Notes: a model not told the origin generated them from the letters alone. A stretch of 64,000 bases of DNA from Mycetohabitans endofungorum (GCF_037477895.1 NZ_CP132744.1:2666001-2730000), one strand, 5' to 3'; positions 28,712-37,634 are shown, numbered from the stretch's first letter. Made by a program: numbers and translations.

Positions 28712-28810
28712 AGGCGAGGAAAGGTCTCGAAATATCAAAAAGTTGACGCTGTTCCGAATCGATGGCAAGCTATTTCAAGGTGCTGAACACACCTTTTCGT
28801 AGGCGGAAAA

Positions 28811-28838
28811 CCGCTCCCGTCAGTAAAGCGGCTTTTTT
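28811..28838 (+). terminator. Rho-independent terminator
   Basis: CCGCT ... AGCGG stem followed by a run of six T on the plus strand. With the 28672-28711 hairpin upstream, it might end a short noncoding transcript. Confidence 0.45.
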
Positions 28839-29014
28839 GCGTCCATAGGTTCCGTGTTGTCCTAGTTACGCTGGCAACACTTGCTTATGGCCGGGTGGCG
28901 CGCAGCTATACAAGACCCGTAAGGGGAAATCTGCGGGCGGCCCTACGACCGTGTTCAAGTGCCCGGCCGCCTCTCTGACAGGAGGCGAAATTGAACGATT
29001 CGTAGGAGGCTAAC

Positions 29015-29188
29015 ATGGCCGTGTGCCCCCCTTCTCTTCAACCCTTTCAATGGGATGAAATAGATCTTTTCCAGATTGCCCACCTCAACGGCATTCCCCA
29101 CGCGACGAAAAGCCGGCTAGCTGTCTGGCCAATGCCGAATTTGGTGTTGGTTAGCCAAGCCATGGCGCAATTGCAGTCGGAGGTGTGA
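29015..29188 (+). CDS. small phage protein, unknown
   Basis: A 57-residue protein starting MAVCPPSLQPFQWDEIDLFQ, with a near-ideal ribosome-binding site (AGGAGGCTAAC) before the ATG. The ILFQIAHLNGIPHATKSRLAVWP-like middle suggests a short helical DNA-binding protein, but no family is assigned. The next gene begins after two bases, so they are translationally coupled. Confidence 0.6.
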   Translation: MAVCPPSLQPFQWDEIDLFQIAHLNGIPHATKSRLAVWPMPNLVLVSQAMAQLQSEV

Positions 29189-29189
29189 T

Positions 29190-29390
29190 ATGTCGCTCAC
29201 CCGACCACTGCCCCCTCTACGCGAGGTATCCGAGGCCATCGCCAATGCCAGTCACGGGATCGATGCGTTGTGCGAGTTGCTTGGCAAGACAGATACTGGA
29301 CAGGTACATGCACAGTCGGTTTATCTATTGCTAGACCCGTTGCGCCGTCAGCTGATAAGCGCATCGAGTAATCTAGACGACATACTGTGA
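29190..29390 (+). CDS. small helical phage protein, unknown
   Basis: A 66-residue, mainly helical protein (MSLTRPLPPLREVSEAIANA then HGIDALCELLGKTDTGQVHA). Its start is preceded by CGGAGGTGTGAT, which overlaps the end of the upstream gene. No recognisable domain. Part of a two-gene early-type unit at the left end of the prophage. Confidence 0.6.
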   Translation: MSLTRPLPPLREVSEAIANASHGIDALCELLGKTDTGQVHAQSVYLLLDPLRRQLISASSNLDDIL

Positions 29391-29683
29391 GCTTTGCCGC
29401 CCCTTACCACCGCGAGGGGCATCATGCGCATGAAAGTGCACCATTCGCGCATCAAACCGCATTATTTTGTTGCACGCTCAAATGCCCTCAGGCCCGCACG
29501 GTGCAGGCCTTCCCGGCATATCCCGAATGCATTAAAAGTGCTGTGACAAGCGAAGCGGGCAGGCGAGGAGGGGACCGCGCGACGACGGCTACAGCGCTCG
29601 CAGGTGCGCCCCCCCTCATCCCTCTGAAATGGCCGCCGCGACGCGACAGCAGGCTCCGCAGCGGCCTCGCGCGGGCCGGCTGA
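29387..29683 (+). CDS. possible small ORF over the cos-like region
   Basis: A 98-codon frame whose GTG overlaps the previous TGA. It contains YPECIKSAVTSEAGRRGGDR then ATTATALAGAPP, a stretch I associate loosely with short predicted proteins of P2-like prophages. It also covers a cos-like sequence, so the open frame may be only a by-product. Otherwise 29391-29895 has no gene. Confidence 0.25.
   Translation: MSFAAPYHREGHHAHESAPFAHQTALFCCTLKCPQARTVQAFPAYPECIKSAVTSEAGRRGGDRATTATALAGAPPLIPLKWPPRRDSRLRSGLARAG
29562..29580. other. candidate cos site (P2-type)
   Basis: GGCGAGGAGGGGACCGCGC. From memory the P2/P4 19-base cohesive end is GGCGAGGCGGGGAAAGCAC, giving 15 of 19 identical positions. The site lies to the portal side of the prophage, as cos does in P2 relative to gene Q. 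Confidence 0.4.
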
Positions 29684-29895
29684 CCCTGCGCAAGGCTATG
29701 AAAAGGCGACGGCACATAGACGGCGCGCGGGCGCGCGAGCGCGTCGTGCCGAATATCATGAAAACCAGTGCGACGATCATGCACTGCTGACGGCCGCCGC
29801 AGGCGCCGCGGCTCGCGTCCATCAGCGGTACGGAATGGAGGGACGCGCGCGAGCAAGCAGGCGCCACATTGTCCCTTATGGGTTACAATAGCGTC

Positions 29896-30192
29896 ATGTT
29901 CAAAGTTCTGACCACCCCCCAATTCGATGAGTGGTTCGACGAGGTTCGCGACCCGATCGCAAGCGCGGCGATTAACGTTCGCATCGAACGTGCAAAGCTC
30001 GGCAATCTTGGGTACTGGCGTGCTGTCGGCGAAGGCGTCTGCGAGATGAAGATCGACGTTGGTCTAGGCTACCGCGCCTACTTCGTGCGGCGGGGCAAAA
30101 TCATCGTCGTGCTGCTGTGCGGTGGTGACAAATCAACGCAGAAAAAAGACATCAAACTGGCGAAAAAGCTCGCCGGCGAACTGGAGGATTAA
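29896..30192 (+). CDS. RelE/ParE-fold toxin of addiction module (HI1419 type)
   Basis: A 98-residue phage-derived Gp49-like/HigB-type killer protein: MFKVLTTPQFDEWFDEVRDP, then IASAAINVRIERAKLGNLGY, EMKIDVGLGYRAYFVRRGK and the terminal GGDKSTQKKDIKLAKKLA, all classic. These toxins usually cleave mRNA on ribosomes. The ATG at 29896 fits the family; an upstream in-frame start at 29869 is unlikely. The antidote gene begins two bases after its stop, the usual toxin-first order of this subfamily. Confidence 0.9.
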   Translation: MFKVLTTPQFDEWFDEVRDPIASAAINVRIERAKLGNLGYWRAVGEGVCEMKIDVGLGYRAYFVRRGKIIVVLLCGGDKSTQKKDIKLAKKLAGELED

Positions 30193-30194
30193 GT

Positions 30195-30554
30195 ATGAAA
30201 ATCAGCGAACTGACTGAATTCGACGGCTCGAAGTACCTGAAGGACGAAGAAACGGTTCGTCACTATCTGGCGCAAGCGTTCGAAGAGGGAGATCCGCGCC
30301 TGATTCAAGCCGCGCTCGGGAACGTCGCGAAGGCGCGCGGGATGACGGCGCTCTCGCGCGAGTCCGGTGTGAAGCGGGAAGCGCTCTATCGCGCTCTGTC
30401 GGAAGGCGGAAACGCGGAGTTTGCAACGGTCATGAAGGTTGTGCGCGCGTTGGGACTGCATTTGACCATCACTGCATCGCCCGTGCATGCGGCGGAGCCT
30501 GCTCCCGCGCCGGCGCCAACTCGGACGCGCGTGCGTACCGCCGCGCACGCGTAA
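30195..30554 (+). CDS. HTH antidote of addiction module (HI1420 type)
   Basis: A 119-residue antitoxin. KYLKDEETVRHYLAQAFEEG is the characteristic N-terminus, followed by an HTH (AKARGMTALSRESGVKREAL, YRALSEGGNAEFATVMKVVR). The C-terminal 25 residues are Ala/Pro/Thr/Arg-rich and are probably a lineage-specific tail. It should bind the upstream toxin and repress the operon. The pair lies between the cos-like site and a portal-gene fragment, so it was probably inserted into the prophage end. Confidence 0.9.
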   Translation: MKISELTEFDGSKYLKDEETVRHYLAQAFEEGDPRLIQAALGNVAKARGMTALSRESGVKREALYRALSEGGNAEFATVMKVVRALGLHLTITASPVHAAEPAPAPAPTRTRVRTAAHA

Positions 30555-30556
30555 CG

Positions 30557-30820
30557 TCATTGGCGGCTGAATGCGATCGGTGTCGCTGGCGCAATGGCGT
30601 ATGGACCGAAGCGAACCTGCCGCGGCTGGATTCCGTGGCGCCCGAATACGCGTGCGGCAGTGTCTGACATGCCGAACCCGCCCGAGTTGCTTGGCACGAT
30701 GCCGAGCAGTTGCAGCGGCAAGCGATGCGCGGCAAGTCGATCCTCACGCGTTACATTCTTGCAGAACTCGTCTTTCACGGCGATTTCGGATTGAACCCGG
30801 CGTGACTGCCGACACGGCAT
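30557..30820 (-). pseudogene. degenerate second copy of the portal C-terminus
   Basis: The minus frame reads EIAVKDEFCKNVTREDRLAA, HRLPLQLLGIVPSNSGGFGM and SDTAARVFGRHGIQP, nearly identical to the portal segment EVAAKDEFFNIKNVTRDDLLAAHRVPPQLLGIVPGNTGGFGAADTAAKVFGRNEIVP encoded immediately to the right. A small internal deletion and a lost WAGDEIVR block mark decay. It records recombination between related prophages, or a tandem duplication, near the toxin-antitoxin insertion. Confidence 0.75.
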
Positions 30821-30826
30821 GATGCG

Positions 30827-31897
30827 TTAGGCTGATGCCACGCCGATGGCTGGCGCGGCACCATTCGCGGCAGGCATATCGATCGCATACGGCACAAACC
30901 GCACGATTTCGTCACCCGCCCACTCGTTGAACGCGAGGAACTGCGCCTGCAATGGCACAATTTCATTGCGCCCGAACACCTTCGCGGCGGTATCCGCTGC
31001 CCCAAAGCCGCCGGTATTGCCCGGTACGATCCCCAGCAACTGTGGCGGTACGCGGTGCGCAGCGAGCAAATCGTCGCGTGTGACGTTCTTGATATTGAAG
31101 AACTCATCCTTGGCGGCCACTTCCGACACCGGAATCAGCTGGATCCCGTCTTTCTTGCCATGGGGCGCGTAGTAAAAAAGGTTACGGAAATTGCCCGGCC
31201 CCTTCGCGCTTTTAAGCGCGGCGCGCATGTCGTCGATGTCGTCCTGATTCTGTGCCGGATCCGTCACGTACAAGATGAAACCGGCATGGCTGCCATTCTC
31301 GTAGTAGCGACGTCGAAAGAGCGTCGATGACTCGTTGAGCCACGCCGCGTGTAGCGCGCCGAGGTACTCGGGCAAGCCATACACTTCCTGATTTACGTCC
31401 GGCTCGGCCAAATGGTGGATTGTGCCGGGCGTAAATTCGTGCACGGGCCGCCATCCATCTGTCTGTGCATACCGCTCCAGGTCCGTGGCGCGACGCACGT
31501 ACTTGGCTGGCACCGCTTCGAATTTGAGCGTGCCGCCCAGCCGGTTCGTCTGCCGCTCAAGGTACCCGTTGCCGAACATCAAAAAGTCCAGCGCCCAGCG
31601 GCGGAACGTGTCGCGCGACAGCAGCCGGTGCGGCACGAACGTGGACGAGAGTACATTGCGCTTGAAGTACAGCGCCGACGCGTGATGCGTGCCAGCTCGG
31701 AACGACTTCGCTAAGCCCGACCAGCTCACCGGCGGCTCGTACCATCCATTGATGGTCGCCAACTCCGTGTAGTCGAGCAGCTCGGCGCGATTGAGCACCG
31801 GCACTGGATCGCCAAACGTGAAGGCGCTCGCCCGAGCACGGCAGCGTCGGGCTGACAGGTTGTGAGCGCGCCTTTGCCGCTCGGTTTTTCCCATCAT
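30827..31897 (-). CDS. Q: phage portal protein (P2 gpQ-like)
   Basis: Dodecameric head vertex through which DNA enters and leaves, here 356 residues (P2 gpQ about 344). Typical PBSX/P2 portal features: LNRAELLDYTELATINGWYE, the FLMFGNGYLERQ block and LLGIVPGNTGGFGAADTAAK near the C-terminus. ATG at 31897 overlaps the terminase stop (ATGA) and has GGAG upstream, so translation is coupled. Leftward transcription with gene P matches P2. Confidence 0.93.
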   Translation of the reverse strand: MMGKTERQRRAHNLSARRCRARASAFTFGDPVPVLNRAELLDYTELATINGWYEPPVSWSGLAKSFRAGTHHASALYFKRNVLSSTFVPHRLLSRDTFRRWALDFLMFGNGYLERQTNRLGGTLKFEAVPAKYVRRATDLERYAQTDGWRPVHEFTPGTIHHLAEPDVNQEVYGLPEYLGALHAAWLNESSTLFRRRYYENGSHAGFILYVTDPAQNQDDIDDMRAALKSAKGPGNFRNLFYYAPHGKKDGIQLIPVSEVAAKDEFFNIKNVTRDDLLAAHRVPPQLLGIVPGNTGGFGAADTAAKVFGRNEIVPLQAQFLAFNEWAGDEIVRFVPYAIDMPAANGAAPAIGVASA

Positions 31898-33660
31898 GAA
31901 CAAATCTCCATAAATCCAGCATGACGAGCCGCCATGCCTTCGAGCGGCTCGTTCGATATCGCGTGCAGCACTGCCCAAGCGAGATCCGCGTGACCGGTTT
32001 GCTCGCTGCGGCTGGCCTCATACGTCACCTGACGGCCGCTGGCGGTCAGCGTCTTGCGAATGGCCATAAACGACTGCGCCATGTCGGTCCAACCCGCATC
32101 GAACTGCAACCGGGCATGGCCCACCACCGACAGCCCTTTGAGCACGAGCCGGCCCTTCACTTCCGGCGAGTAATTAAACGCAACCACCCGCGGGTAAAAC
32201 TGACGCACGAGCTGATAGACGCCCTGCCCGATGCCGGTCGTATCGATCGCCATATACGTGACGGTGTAACGCTGCGTGATCTGCTCGATGCTGCGCGCCT
32301 GCGCTTCGAAGTCCAGGCCGCGCCACTGGTGCTTTTCCAGTATGCGGAAGGGACCGTCGGCCACCAGCGGCGGCGCCACGACGACGCACCCGGCCGAATC
32401 CCCCGACAGCGCCGGGTCGTAGCCGACCCACACCGGGCGGTCACCGAACGGGCGCGCCGCGAGCGGTTTGAAGTCGTCCGTCCACTCCTGCCATGAATCG
32501 ACCATGCAGCGCTGCAAGTCGGCGAGCCGGAAAATCGACGCGGTGTCGTCGATGAACTGGCACATTAGCAAGTTCGCGTACTCGTCGGCGCTGTACTCAT
32601 CACGCAGCTCGGCCAAGTCAAAGAGCGTGCAGCCGGCCGCCGCCGCATCCTCGACGGTGACGATCTGACGCCACTGCCGGTCCTCGCACAGTCGGCCACG
32701 GGCCAGCGCTTGATGTGAGCTGTCGAGGTGGAAGTGCTCGGCCTTTGCCCGCCCTCGGTTGCGGTGCTCGCCACTCCAAAACGGATACGCTTCATGGCTC
32801 ATGCTCGATGGCGTCGAAAAGTAGGTCTTGCGCCAGTGCTGATGCATCGCCATGCCGGAGGCGACTTTATTCAGCTCGCGAAAGCGCGGCACCCAAAAAT
32901 ACTCGTCGAAATAGAAGTTGCCGTGATAGCTCTGGGCAGTACGCGCGTTCGTGCCGAGGAAATACAGTATTGCTTCGTTCGGCAACACGATCGGATCGCC
33001 CGTCAAATCAACGTCGGCCGCTTCGCGCGCGAACTGCGTGATGTACTGGCGGAACACATGTGCCTGCGCGCGACTGGCGGACAAAAAAATCTGGTTGCGT
33101 CCCGTGTCGAGCGCATCGACCAGCGCCTCGCGTGCGAAATACCACGTCGCGCCGATCTGCCGTGACTTCAGAATGTTGCGCGTGCGGTGCTGCCCGGCGC
33201 GCCACCACACCTTTTGGTAGTCGAACAGCGACGCGCGAAACGCGTCAACCAGGCTCTCGCGTTGCGCGTCACTGAAATCGTTACGCGTTGGCTTTTTCTT
33301 CGGCGCGGCATTACGTGCCGCGATATGAAGATTGAGATCCGCTTCCCGGCCACTTTCGCCGTACTTGCGCACGCGCGCAATGCGTTCGAGTTGGCGCATC
33401 AGTAGGTCAATTTCTTTGTAATCGGCGCCATCCTTCTTCTCCTTAGCGATCAGCGTGTTGACACGCCTCTCAGTCGTGAACTCGACCGTATCGATCGGTG
33501 ACGCGTTATGCCAGCCGTCACGTCGCTTCCATGACTCGACGGTCGCCCGTTTGAGATTCAGATGACGCGCGATGGACGACACACGCCAGCCCTGCCAGTA
33601 CAGCGCACGGGCTTGCTTGCGGAGGTCAACAGAAAGCGGGCGATAGGCAATGTCCGACAT
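31894..33660 (-). CDS. P: terminase large (ATPase) subunit, P2 gpP-like
   Basis: DNA-packaging motor and cohesive-end nuclease partner of gpM. At 588 residues it is of P2 length. An N-terminal HTH (ARALYWQGWRVSSIARHLNL) precedes the ATPase with the degenerate Walker A region LKSRQIGATWYFA and Walker B-like NFYFDEYFWV. The nuclease acidic residues lie in WVGYDPALSGDSAG and YMAIDTTGIGQGVYQLV. Divergent from the capsid operon (O, N, M, L). Confidence 0.95.
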   Translation of the reverse strand: MSDIAYRPLSVDLRKQARALYWQGWRVSSIARHLNLKRATVESWKRRDGWHNASPIDTVEFTTERRVNTLIAKEKKDGADYKEIDLLMRQLERIARVRKYGESGREADLNLHIAARNAAPKKKPTRNDFSDAQRESLVDAFRASLFDYQKVWWRAGQHRTRNILKSRQIGATWYFAREALVDALDTGRNQIFLSASRAQAHVFRQYITQFAREAADVDLTGDPIVLPNEAILYFLGTNARTAQSYHGNFYFDEYFWVPRFRELNKVASGMAMHQHWRKTYFSTPSSMSHEAYPFWSGEHRNRGRAKAEHFHLDSSHQALARGRLCEDRQWRQIVTVEDAAAAGCTLFDLAELRDEYSADEYANLLMCQFIDDTASIFRLADLQRCMVDSWQEWTDDFKPLAARPFGDRPVWVGYDPALSGDSAGCVVVAPPLVADGPFRILEKHQWRGLDFEAQARSIEQITQRYTVTYMAIDTTGIGQGVYQLVRQFYPRVVAFNYSPEVKGRLVLKGLSVVGHARLQFDAGWTDMAQSFMAIRKTLTASGRQVTYEASRSEQTGHADLAWAVLHAISNEPLEGMAARHAGFMEICS

Positions 33661-33802
33661 GCCGCACAGCGTACCCGCGACACGCGCGCACGCGCAGCGG
33701 CGGCGCTACGTGCCCGGTGCACACACCGACGCGAATCGTTGAATGTGCATGCGCAAACCGCGACCATCTCCTCCACGCTACCTACCGTCCGTTACGCCTC
33801 CC

Positions 33803-34666
33803 ATGCCAACCTTGGAACACCCTACCAGCAAGTCGAAGTGGTTTCGCATCGCCGTCGAAGGCGCGACTACCGATGGGCGCACCATCTCGCGCGAGTGGAT
33901 TGCGCAGATGGCGAAGAACTACAGCCGTACGTTGTACGGTGCACGCGTGAATCTCGAACACATCCGTGGCGTGCTGCCCGATGGCCCCTTTAACGCGTAT
34001 GGTGACGTGCTCGCACTTGAAGCGCGCGATGAGACCGGCGAGTTTGCCGGCAAGGTGGGGCTGTATGCGCAGATTGAACCGACGCCTAATCTGGTCGAGC
34101 TTACGCGCGCCAAGCAAAAGATTTATACGTCATGCGAGGTGGACCCGTCGTTTGCCGACACCAAGCAAGCGTATCTAGTGGGCCTGGCGGTGACCGACAG
34201 TCCAGCGAGTCTGGGTACCGAGATGCTCACGTTCGCCGCCAGCGCGCAAGCGAACCCGCTTGCGCCGCGTAAGCAATCGCCACAGAACGTGTTTTCCGAA
34301 GCGATTGAAACTGCCATGGAATTTGAGCCGACCGCCCTATCACAGGAGCGCAATGAGTCTGTTTTCTCAAAAATCGCCGACATTTTGGGACTGGTCAAAA
34401 AGAAGGAGCAAAGCGACGACGTACGCTTGACCGACCTCGCGTGTGCGATCGAGGCGATCGCCCAACACAGCGGCGACCAACATACCCGCGTCGAGCACTT
34501 GGCCACGCGCCTCGATCAGTTGAGCGCCGACTTGGCCGCCGAGCGCGATGCGCATGCGGCGACCGCACACGCCCTGGCTGACCTGACCACGGCACTGTCC
34601 AAGCAAAGCAGCGCGCCGCGCCCAGTGGCACTGGGTCAGCGTGGCCCAATCGCCACCGATTGCTAA
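33803..34666 (+). CDS. O: capsid scaffolding/prohead protease (P2 gpO-like)
   Basis: A 287-residue scaffold that also processes the head proteins. N-terminal protease domain: SKSKWFRIAVEGATTDGRTI, YGARVNLEHIRGVLPDGPF (His in the catalytic set), IYTSCEVDP and LAVTDSPASLGTEML (the Ser-containing TDSPAS motif). The C-terminal half is a coiled coil (LTDLACAIEAIAQHSGDQHT onward), as needed for scaffolding. ATG at 33803 chosen by comparison with P2 gpO; the ribosome-binding site is weak. Confidence 0.92.
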   Translation: MPTLEHPTSKSKWFRIAVEGATTDGRTISREWIAQMAKNYSRTLYGARVNLEHIRGVLPDGPFNAYGDVLALEARDETGEFAGKVGLYAQIEPTPNLVELTRAKQKIYTSCEVDPSFADTKQAYLVGLAVTDSPASLGTEMLTFAASAQANPLAPRKQSPQNVFSEAIETAMEFEPTALSQERNESVFSKIADILGLVKKKEQSDDVRLTDLACAIEAIAQHSGDQHTRVEHLATRLDQLSADLAAERDAHAATAHALADLTTALSKQSSAPRPVALGQRGPIATDC

Positions 34667-34702
34667 CCCGCTCCTCTTTTACGTTTTCCGGAGACCGACT
34701 CC

Positions 34703-35764
34703 ATGCGCAACACCACTCGGCAAAAGTTCAACGCGTTCACCGCCCAGCTTGCCGAACTCAATGGCGTGCCAAACGCAGCCGAGAAGTTCACGGTCGAGCC
34801 CAGCGTGCAGCAGACGCTCGAAAATCGGCTGACCGAATCAAGCGAATTCCTGCAACGCATCAACGTAATTGGCGTGGTCGAGCAGCAAGGCCAAAAACTG
34901 GGCCTGGGAGTGGGTTCACCAATCGCCAGTACGACCGACACGTCGGTCAAAGACCGCACGACGGTCGATGCCACGGACCTAGATCCGAGTGGGTACTTTT
35001 GCACAAAGACCGACTTCGATACGCACCTGACCTATGCGAAGCTGGACGCGTGGGCCAAGTTTGACGACTTTCAAATTCGCGTGCGCGATGCGATCGTCAA
35101 GCGCCAAGCGCTCGATCGTATTTGCATCGGCTTCAATGGTACGAGCCGCGCGGCGAGCTCCGATCGTCAGCAACACCCGCTCTTGCAAGACGTCAACAAG
35201 GGCTGGTTGCAAAAGTACCGCGAACAGTCCCCAGAGCGCGTGCTCAGCGAAGGCAAGACATCGGGCAAGATCGCCATTGGTGGCGCGGGCGCGGATTTTG
35301 CCACGCTCGACGCGGCCGTCTACGATGCGCTATCCAATCTGGTCGAACCGTGGTATCAGGACGACACGGCGCTGGTGGTCATCTGCGGTCGAGGCCTGCT
35401 ACACGACAAGTATTTCCCGATTCTGAACACGCAAAACGTGCCCAGCGAGCAAATGGCCGCCGACATGATCGTGGGCCAAAAGCGCATCGGTGGGCTGCCA
35501 GCCGTGTCGGTGCCGTACTTTCCCGCCAACGCGTTCCTGATTCAGCGGCTGGACCACTTGTCGATCTACTGGCAGGAAGGCGCGCGGCGCCGTGCAGTCA
35601 CCGACAATCCGAAGCGCGACCGCATCGAGAACTACGAGTCGTCGAACGATGCCTATGTGGTCGAGGACTTTGGCTCGGGCTGTCTCGTGGAAAACATCGA
35701 GATTGCCGCCAAGCACGATGCGAGCGACGACACGAGCCGGGCTCGCGCGAAGGATACGCCGTGA
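34703..35764 (+). CDS. N: major capsid protein (P2 gpN-like)
   Basis: A 353-residue HK97-fold coat protein. Hallmarks: MRNTTRQKFNAFTAQLAELN, GLGVGSPIASTTDT, HPLLQDVNKGWLQKYREQSP, VVICGRGLLHDKYFPILN and IENYESSNDAYVVEDF. N-terminal processing by gpO is expected, as in P2. Located between scaffold and small terminase. The stop overlaps the gpM GTG (GTGA). Confidence 0.95.
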   Translation: MRNTTRQKFNAFTAQLAELNGVPNAAEKFTVEPSVQQTLENRLTESSEFLQRINVIGVVEQQGQKLGLGVGSPIASTTDTSVKDRTTVDATDLDPSGYFCTKTDFDTHLTYAKLDAWAKFDDFQIRVRDAIVKRQALDRICIGFNGTSRAASSDRQQHPLLQDVNKGWLQKYREQSPERVLSEGKTSGKIAIGGAGADFATLDAAVYDALSNLVEPWYQDDTALVVICGRGLLHDKYFPILNTQNVPSEQMAADMIVGQKRIGGLPAVSVPYFPANAFLIQRLDHLSIYWQEGARRRAVTDNPKRDRIENYESSNDAYVVEDFGSGCLVENIEIAAKHDASDDTSRARAKDTP

Positions 35765-36474
35765 TCAGTCTGGCCAAACGTCACATTGAGCGCGTGCGGG
35801 CTGCCAAGACGGCCACGCTGGCGCAGTCGGGCGAATCGCTCATCGGGGCAAGTCACTATGAGTTGATGCTGGCCAAACTCGCCAGTGACAAGCGACGCTT
35901 GAAGGCGATCCAGTCCGTGGCCCGCAAAATCGACGTGAAGCGCGAGGTGCTGCCTGACTATGCCGCCTATGTGGACGGTGCCCTTGCAGGCGGACGCGGT
36001 GCGCAGGACGATGTGCTGATGACTGTCATGATTTGGCGCATCGACGCCGGCGATTATGCCGGCGCACTGGACATCGCGCGGTACGCGCTGCGGCATGGCC
36101 TGACGCTACCCGACCAGTATGAGCGCTCGACGGCGGCCGCCATCGCCGAAGAGTTTGCAGACGCGGCACTGGCCGCACTACGCGATGGTGGCCCGTTCGA
36201 CGCCACGCAGCTGGCTGAGGTGCATGCGCTCACGCAGTCGTGCGACATGCACGATCCGATCCGCGCGAAGCTGCACAAAGCGTTGGGGCTGCTGGACATG
36301 CGAGCCATCGGTTGCGACAGCCTGGATGACGCCAGCGATCGAGCGCGAGCGCAGGCGGCCTTAGCGAGCCTGCGCGAGGCATTGCGGCTCGATGCGCGAT
36401 CCGGCGTAAAACAGAGCATCGCTCGACTCGACTCGATGTTGAGCGCCGCGCACGGCTTAGCCGCGCGTTTGTAA
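35761..36474 (+). CDS. M: terminase small subunit (P2 gpM-like)
   Basis: A 237-residue endonuclease/DNA-recognition partner of gpP in cos cleavage. It starts at a GTG overlapping the capsid stop (VISLAKRHIERVRAAKTATL) and carries MTVMIWRIDAGDYAGALDIA and RYALRHGLTLPDQYERSTAA, typical of gpM. The open frame runs far upstream within the capsid gene, which is a shadow. Confidence 0.92.
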   Translation: MISLAKRHIERVRAAKTATLAQSGESLIGASHYELMLAKLASDKRRLKAIQSVARKIDVKREVLPDYAAYVDGALAGGRGAQDDVLMTVMIWRIDAGDYAGALDIARYALRHGLTLPDQYERSTAAAIAEEFADAALAALRDGGPFDATQLAEVHALTQSCDMHDPIRAKLHKALGLLDMRAIGCDSLDDASDRARAQAALASLREALRLDARSGVKQSIARLDSMLSAAHGLAARL

Positions 36475-36573
36475 CGAGCCCCTACGGCCATGGCGGCACC
36501 GGCGTTCCTTCGCCACACCTGACGGCAACGCGAGGCGAACGTCGGTCCACCGCCATCTACCGACCTCGAAACC

Positions 36574-37065
36574 ATGAGCGGCTTTTTTGCCATCCCCGAT
36601 ACGCCCGGTCGCGCGGTAGCGCGCCCGCCCGCTACACCAGGCACCGTCGCCAACGACGGGTGGTTTCCTGATATTGATCTCGCCGGCCTGCGCGATGCGA
36701 TGCGGCTCGATGGCACGATCACGGACGAACGGTTGCGCCTAGCCACACTGGACGCGCTCGCCAGCGTCAATGACGAATTGGCAACGTGGCAGGCCGCCCA
36801 GGTCGCGGCCGGCCACGCCGATCTAGCCAGTGTGCCAGCACCGCACGTCGATGGTGTCAGCGTGCACGTCGTGCGCTATCGCCGCGCGATTTACCACCGC
36901 GTGCGAGCCGACGTGTTGGAGCAGTATCGCGGCTACGACACAACCAAGGCCGGCGCCAGTCGCACTGAAGATGTCACAGACGCGATCAGCGAAGCGCGGC
37001 GTAACGTGCGGTGGGCGATCAACGCGATTCGCGGCATCCCACTGTCAACGATCGAGTTGATCTAA
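36574..37065 (+). CDS. L: head completion/stabilization protein (P2 gpL-like)
   Basis: A 163-residue head-tail connector protein: MSGFFAIPDTPGRAVARPPA, WFPDIDLAGLRDAMRLDGTI and the C-terminal ARRNVRWAINAIRGIPLSTI, as in P2 gpL (169 residues). Separated from gpM by 100 bp without a gene. The stop overlaps the start of gpX (TAATG). Confidence 0.92.
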   Translation: MSGFFAIPDTPGRAVARPPATPGTVANDGWFPDIDLAGLRDAMRLDGTITDERLRLATLDALASVNDELATWQAAQVAAGHADLASVPAPHVDGVSVHVVRYRRAIYHRVRADVLEQYRGYDTTKAGASRTEDVTDAISEARRNVRWAINAIRGIPLSTIELI

Positions 37066-37271
37066 TGAAAGTCATTTCACGCCAAGGCGATACGCTTGAC
37101 GCGCTGTGCTGGCGCCATTACGGACGCACCGATGGCACCGTCGAAGCCGCGCTGCAGGCCAATCCAGGATTGGCGGAGCTGGGCGTGATATTGCCAATCG
37201 GCACTGTCGTCGAGCTGCCCGACGCAAGCGCAATCGCGAGCACCGCGCCACTTGTGCAACTGTTTGATTGA
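37065..37271 (+). CDS. X: tail protein X (P2 gpX-like)
   Basis: A 68-residue LysM-like tail protein: MKVISRQGDTLDALCWRHYG, then LQANPGLAELGVILPIGTVV. The GDTLD-L-W-HYG and ANPGLA motifs are conserved in P2 gpX (67 residues). It overlaps the gpL stop by one base. Confidence 0.93.
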   Translation: MKVISRQGDTLDALCWRHYGRTDGTVEAALQANPGLAELGVILPIGTVVELPDASAIASTAPLVQLFD

Positions 37272-37288
37272 CAGAGGACCTGTCCGAT

Positions 37289-37633
37289 ATGGCCGAACCT
37301 AACACCACTACCGCAGCGGCGTTATCCGTTGTGATCGGCATCGTCAGCGTTGTGCCTGGCGTCGACGGTAATGCACTGATTGGTGCCTTCACCGGCGCGG
37401 CCCTCGTGGTCGTTTCCTCGAAGGATATGGGGTTATTGAAGCGCACCGCGTATCTACTGATCTCGCTGGTGATGGGGTATCTCGCCGCACCGGAAATTGT
37501 GCATGCCACACCGATACGATCGAGCGGCGTGGCCGCGTTCTTCGCTGCGGCACTGGTCATCGTCGTGACGCTGCAATTGATCGAGCGAGTCAAGTCGGCC
37601 GATATCTTTGTGTTTCTCAAAAGGAACCGGTGA
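37289..37633 (+). CDS. putative holin / phage membrane protein
   Basis: A 114-residue protein with three hydrophobic stretches (ALSVVIGIVSVVPGV, ALIGAFTGAALVVVSSKDM, LLISLVMGYLAAPEIVHATP) and a fourth near AAFFAAALVIVVTLQLI. It matches the putative phage holin type found beside P2-like lysis genes. ATG at 37289 (MAEPNTT); a TTG-initiated 7-residue extension is possible. First of two membrane proteins before the endolysin. Confidence 0.75.
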   Translation: MAEPNTTTAAALSVVIGIVSVVPGVDGNALIGAFTGAALVVVSSKDMGLLKRTAYLLISLVMGYLAAPEIVHATPIRSSGVAAFFAAALVIVVTLQLIERVKSADIFVFLKRNR

Positions 37634-37634
37634 C

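Noticed and set aside
35122..35760. Long upstream extension of the gpM frame
   Set aside because: It is a shadow inside the capsid gene; gpM starts at the overlapping GTG 35761.
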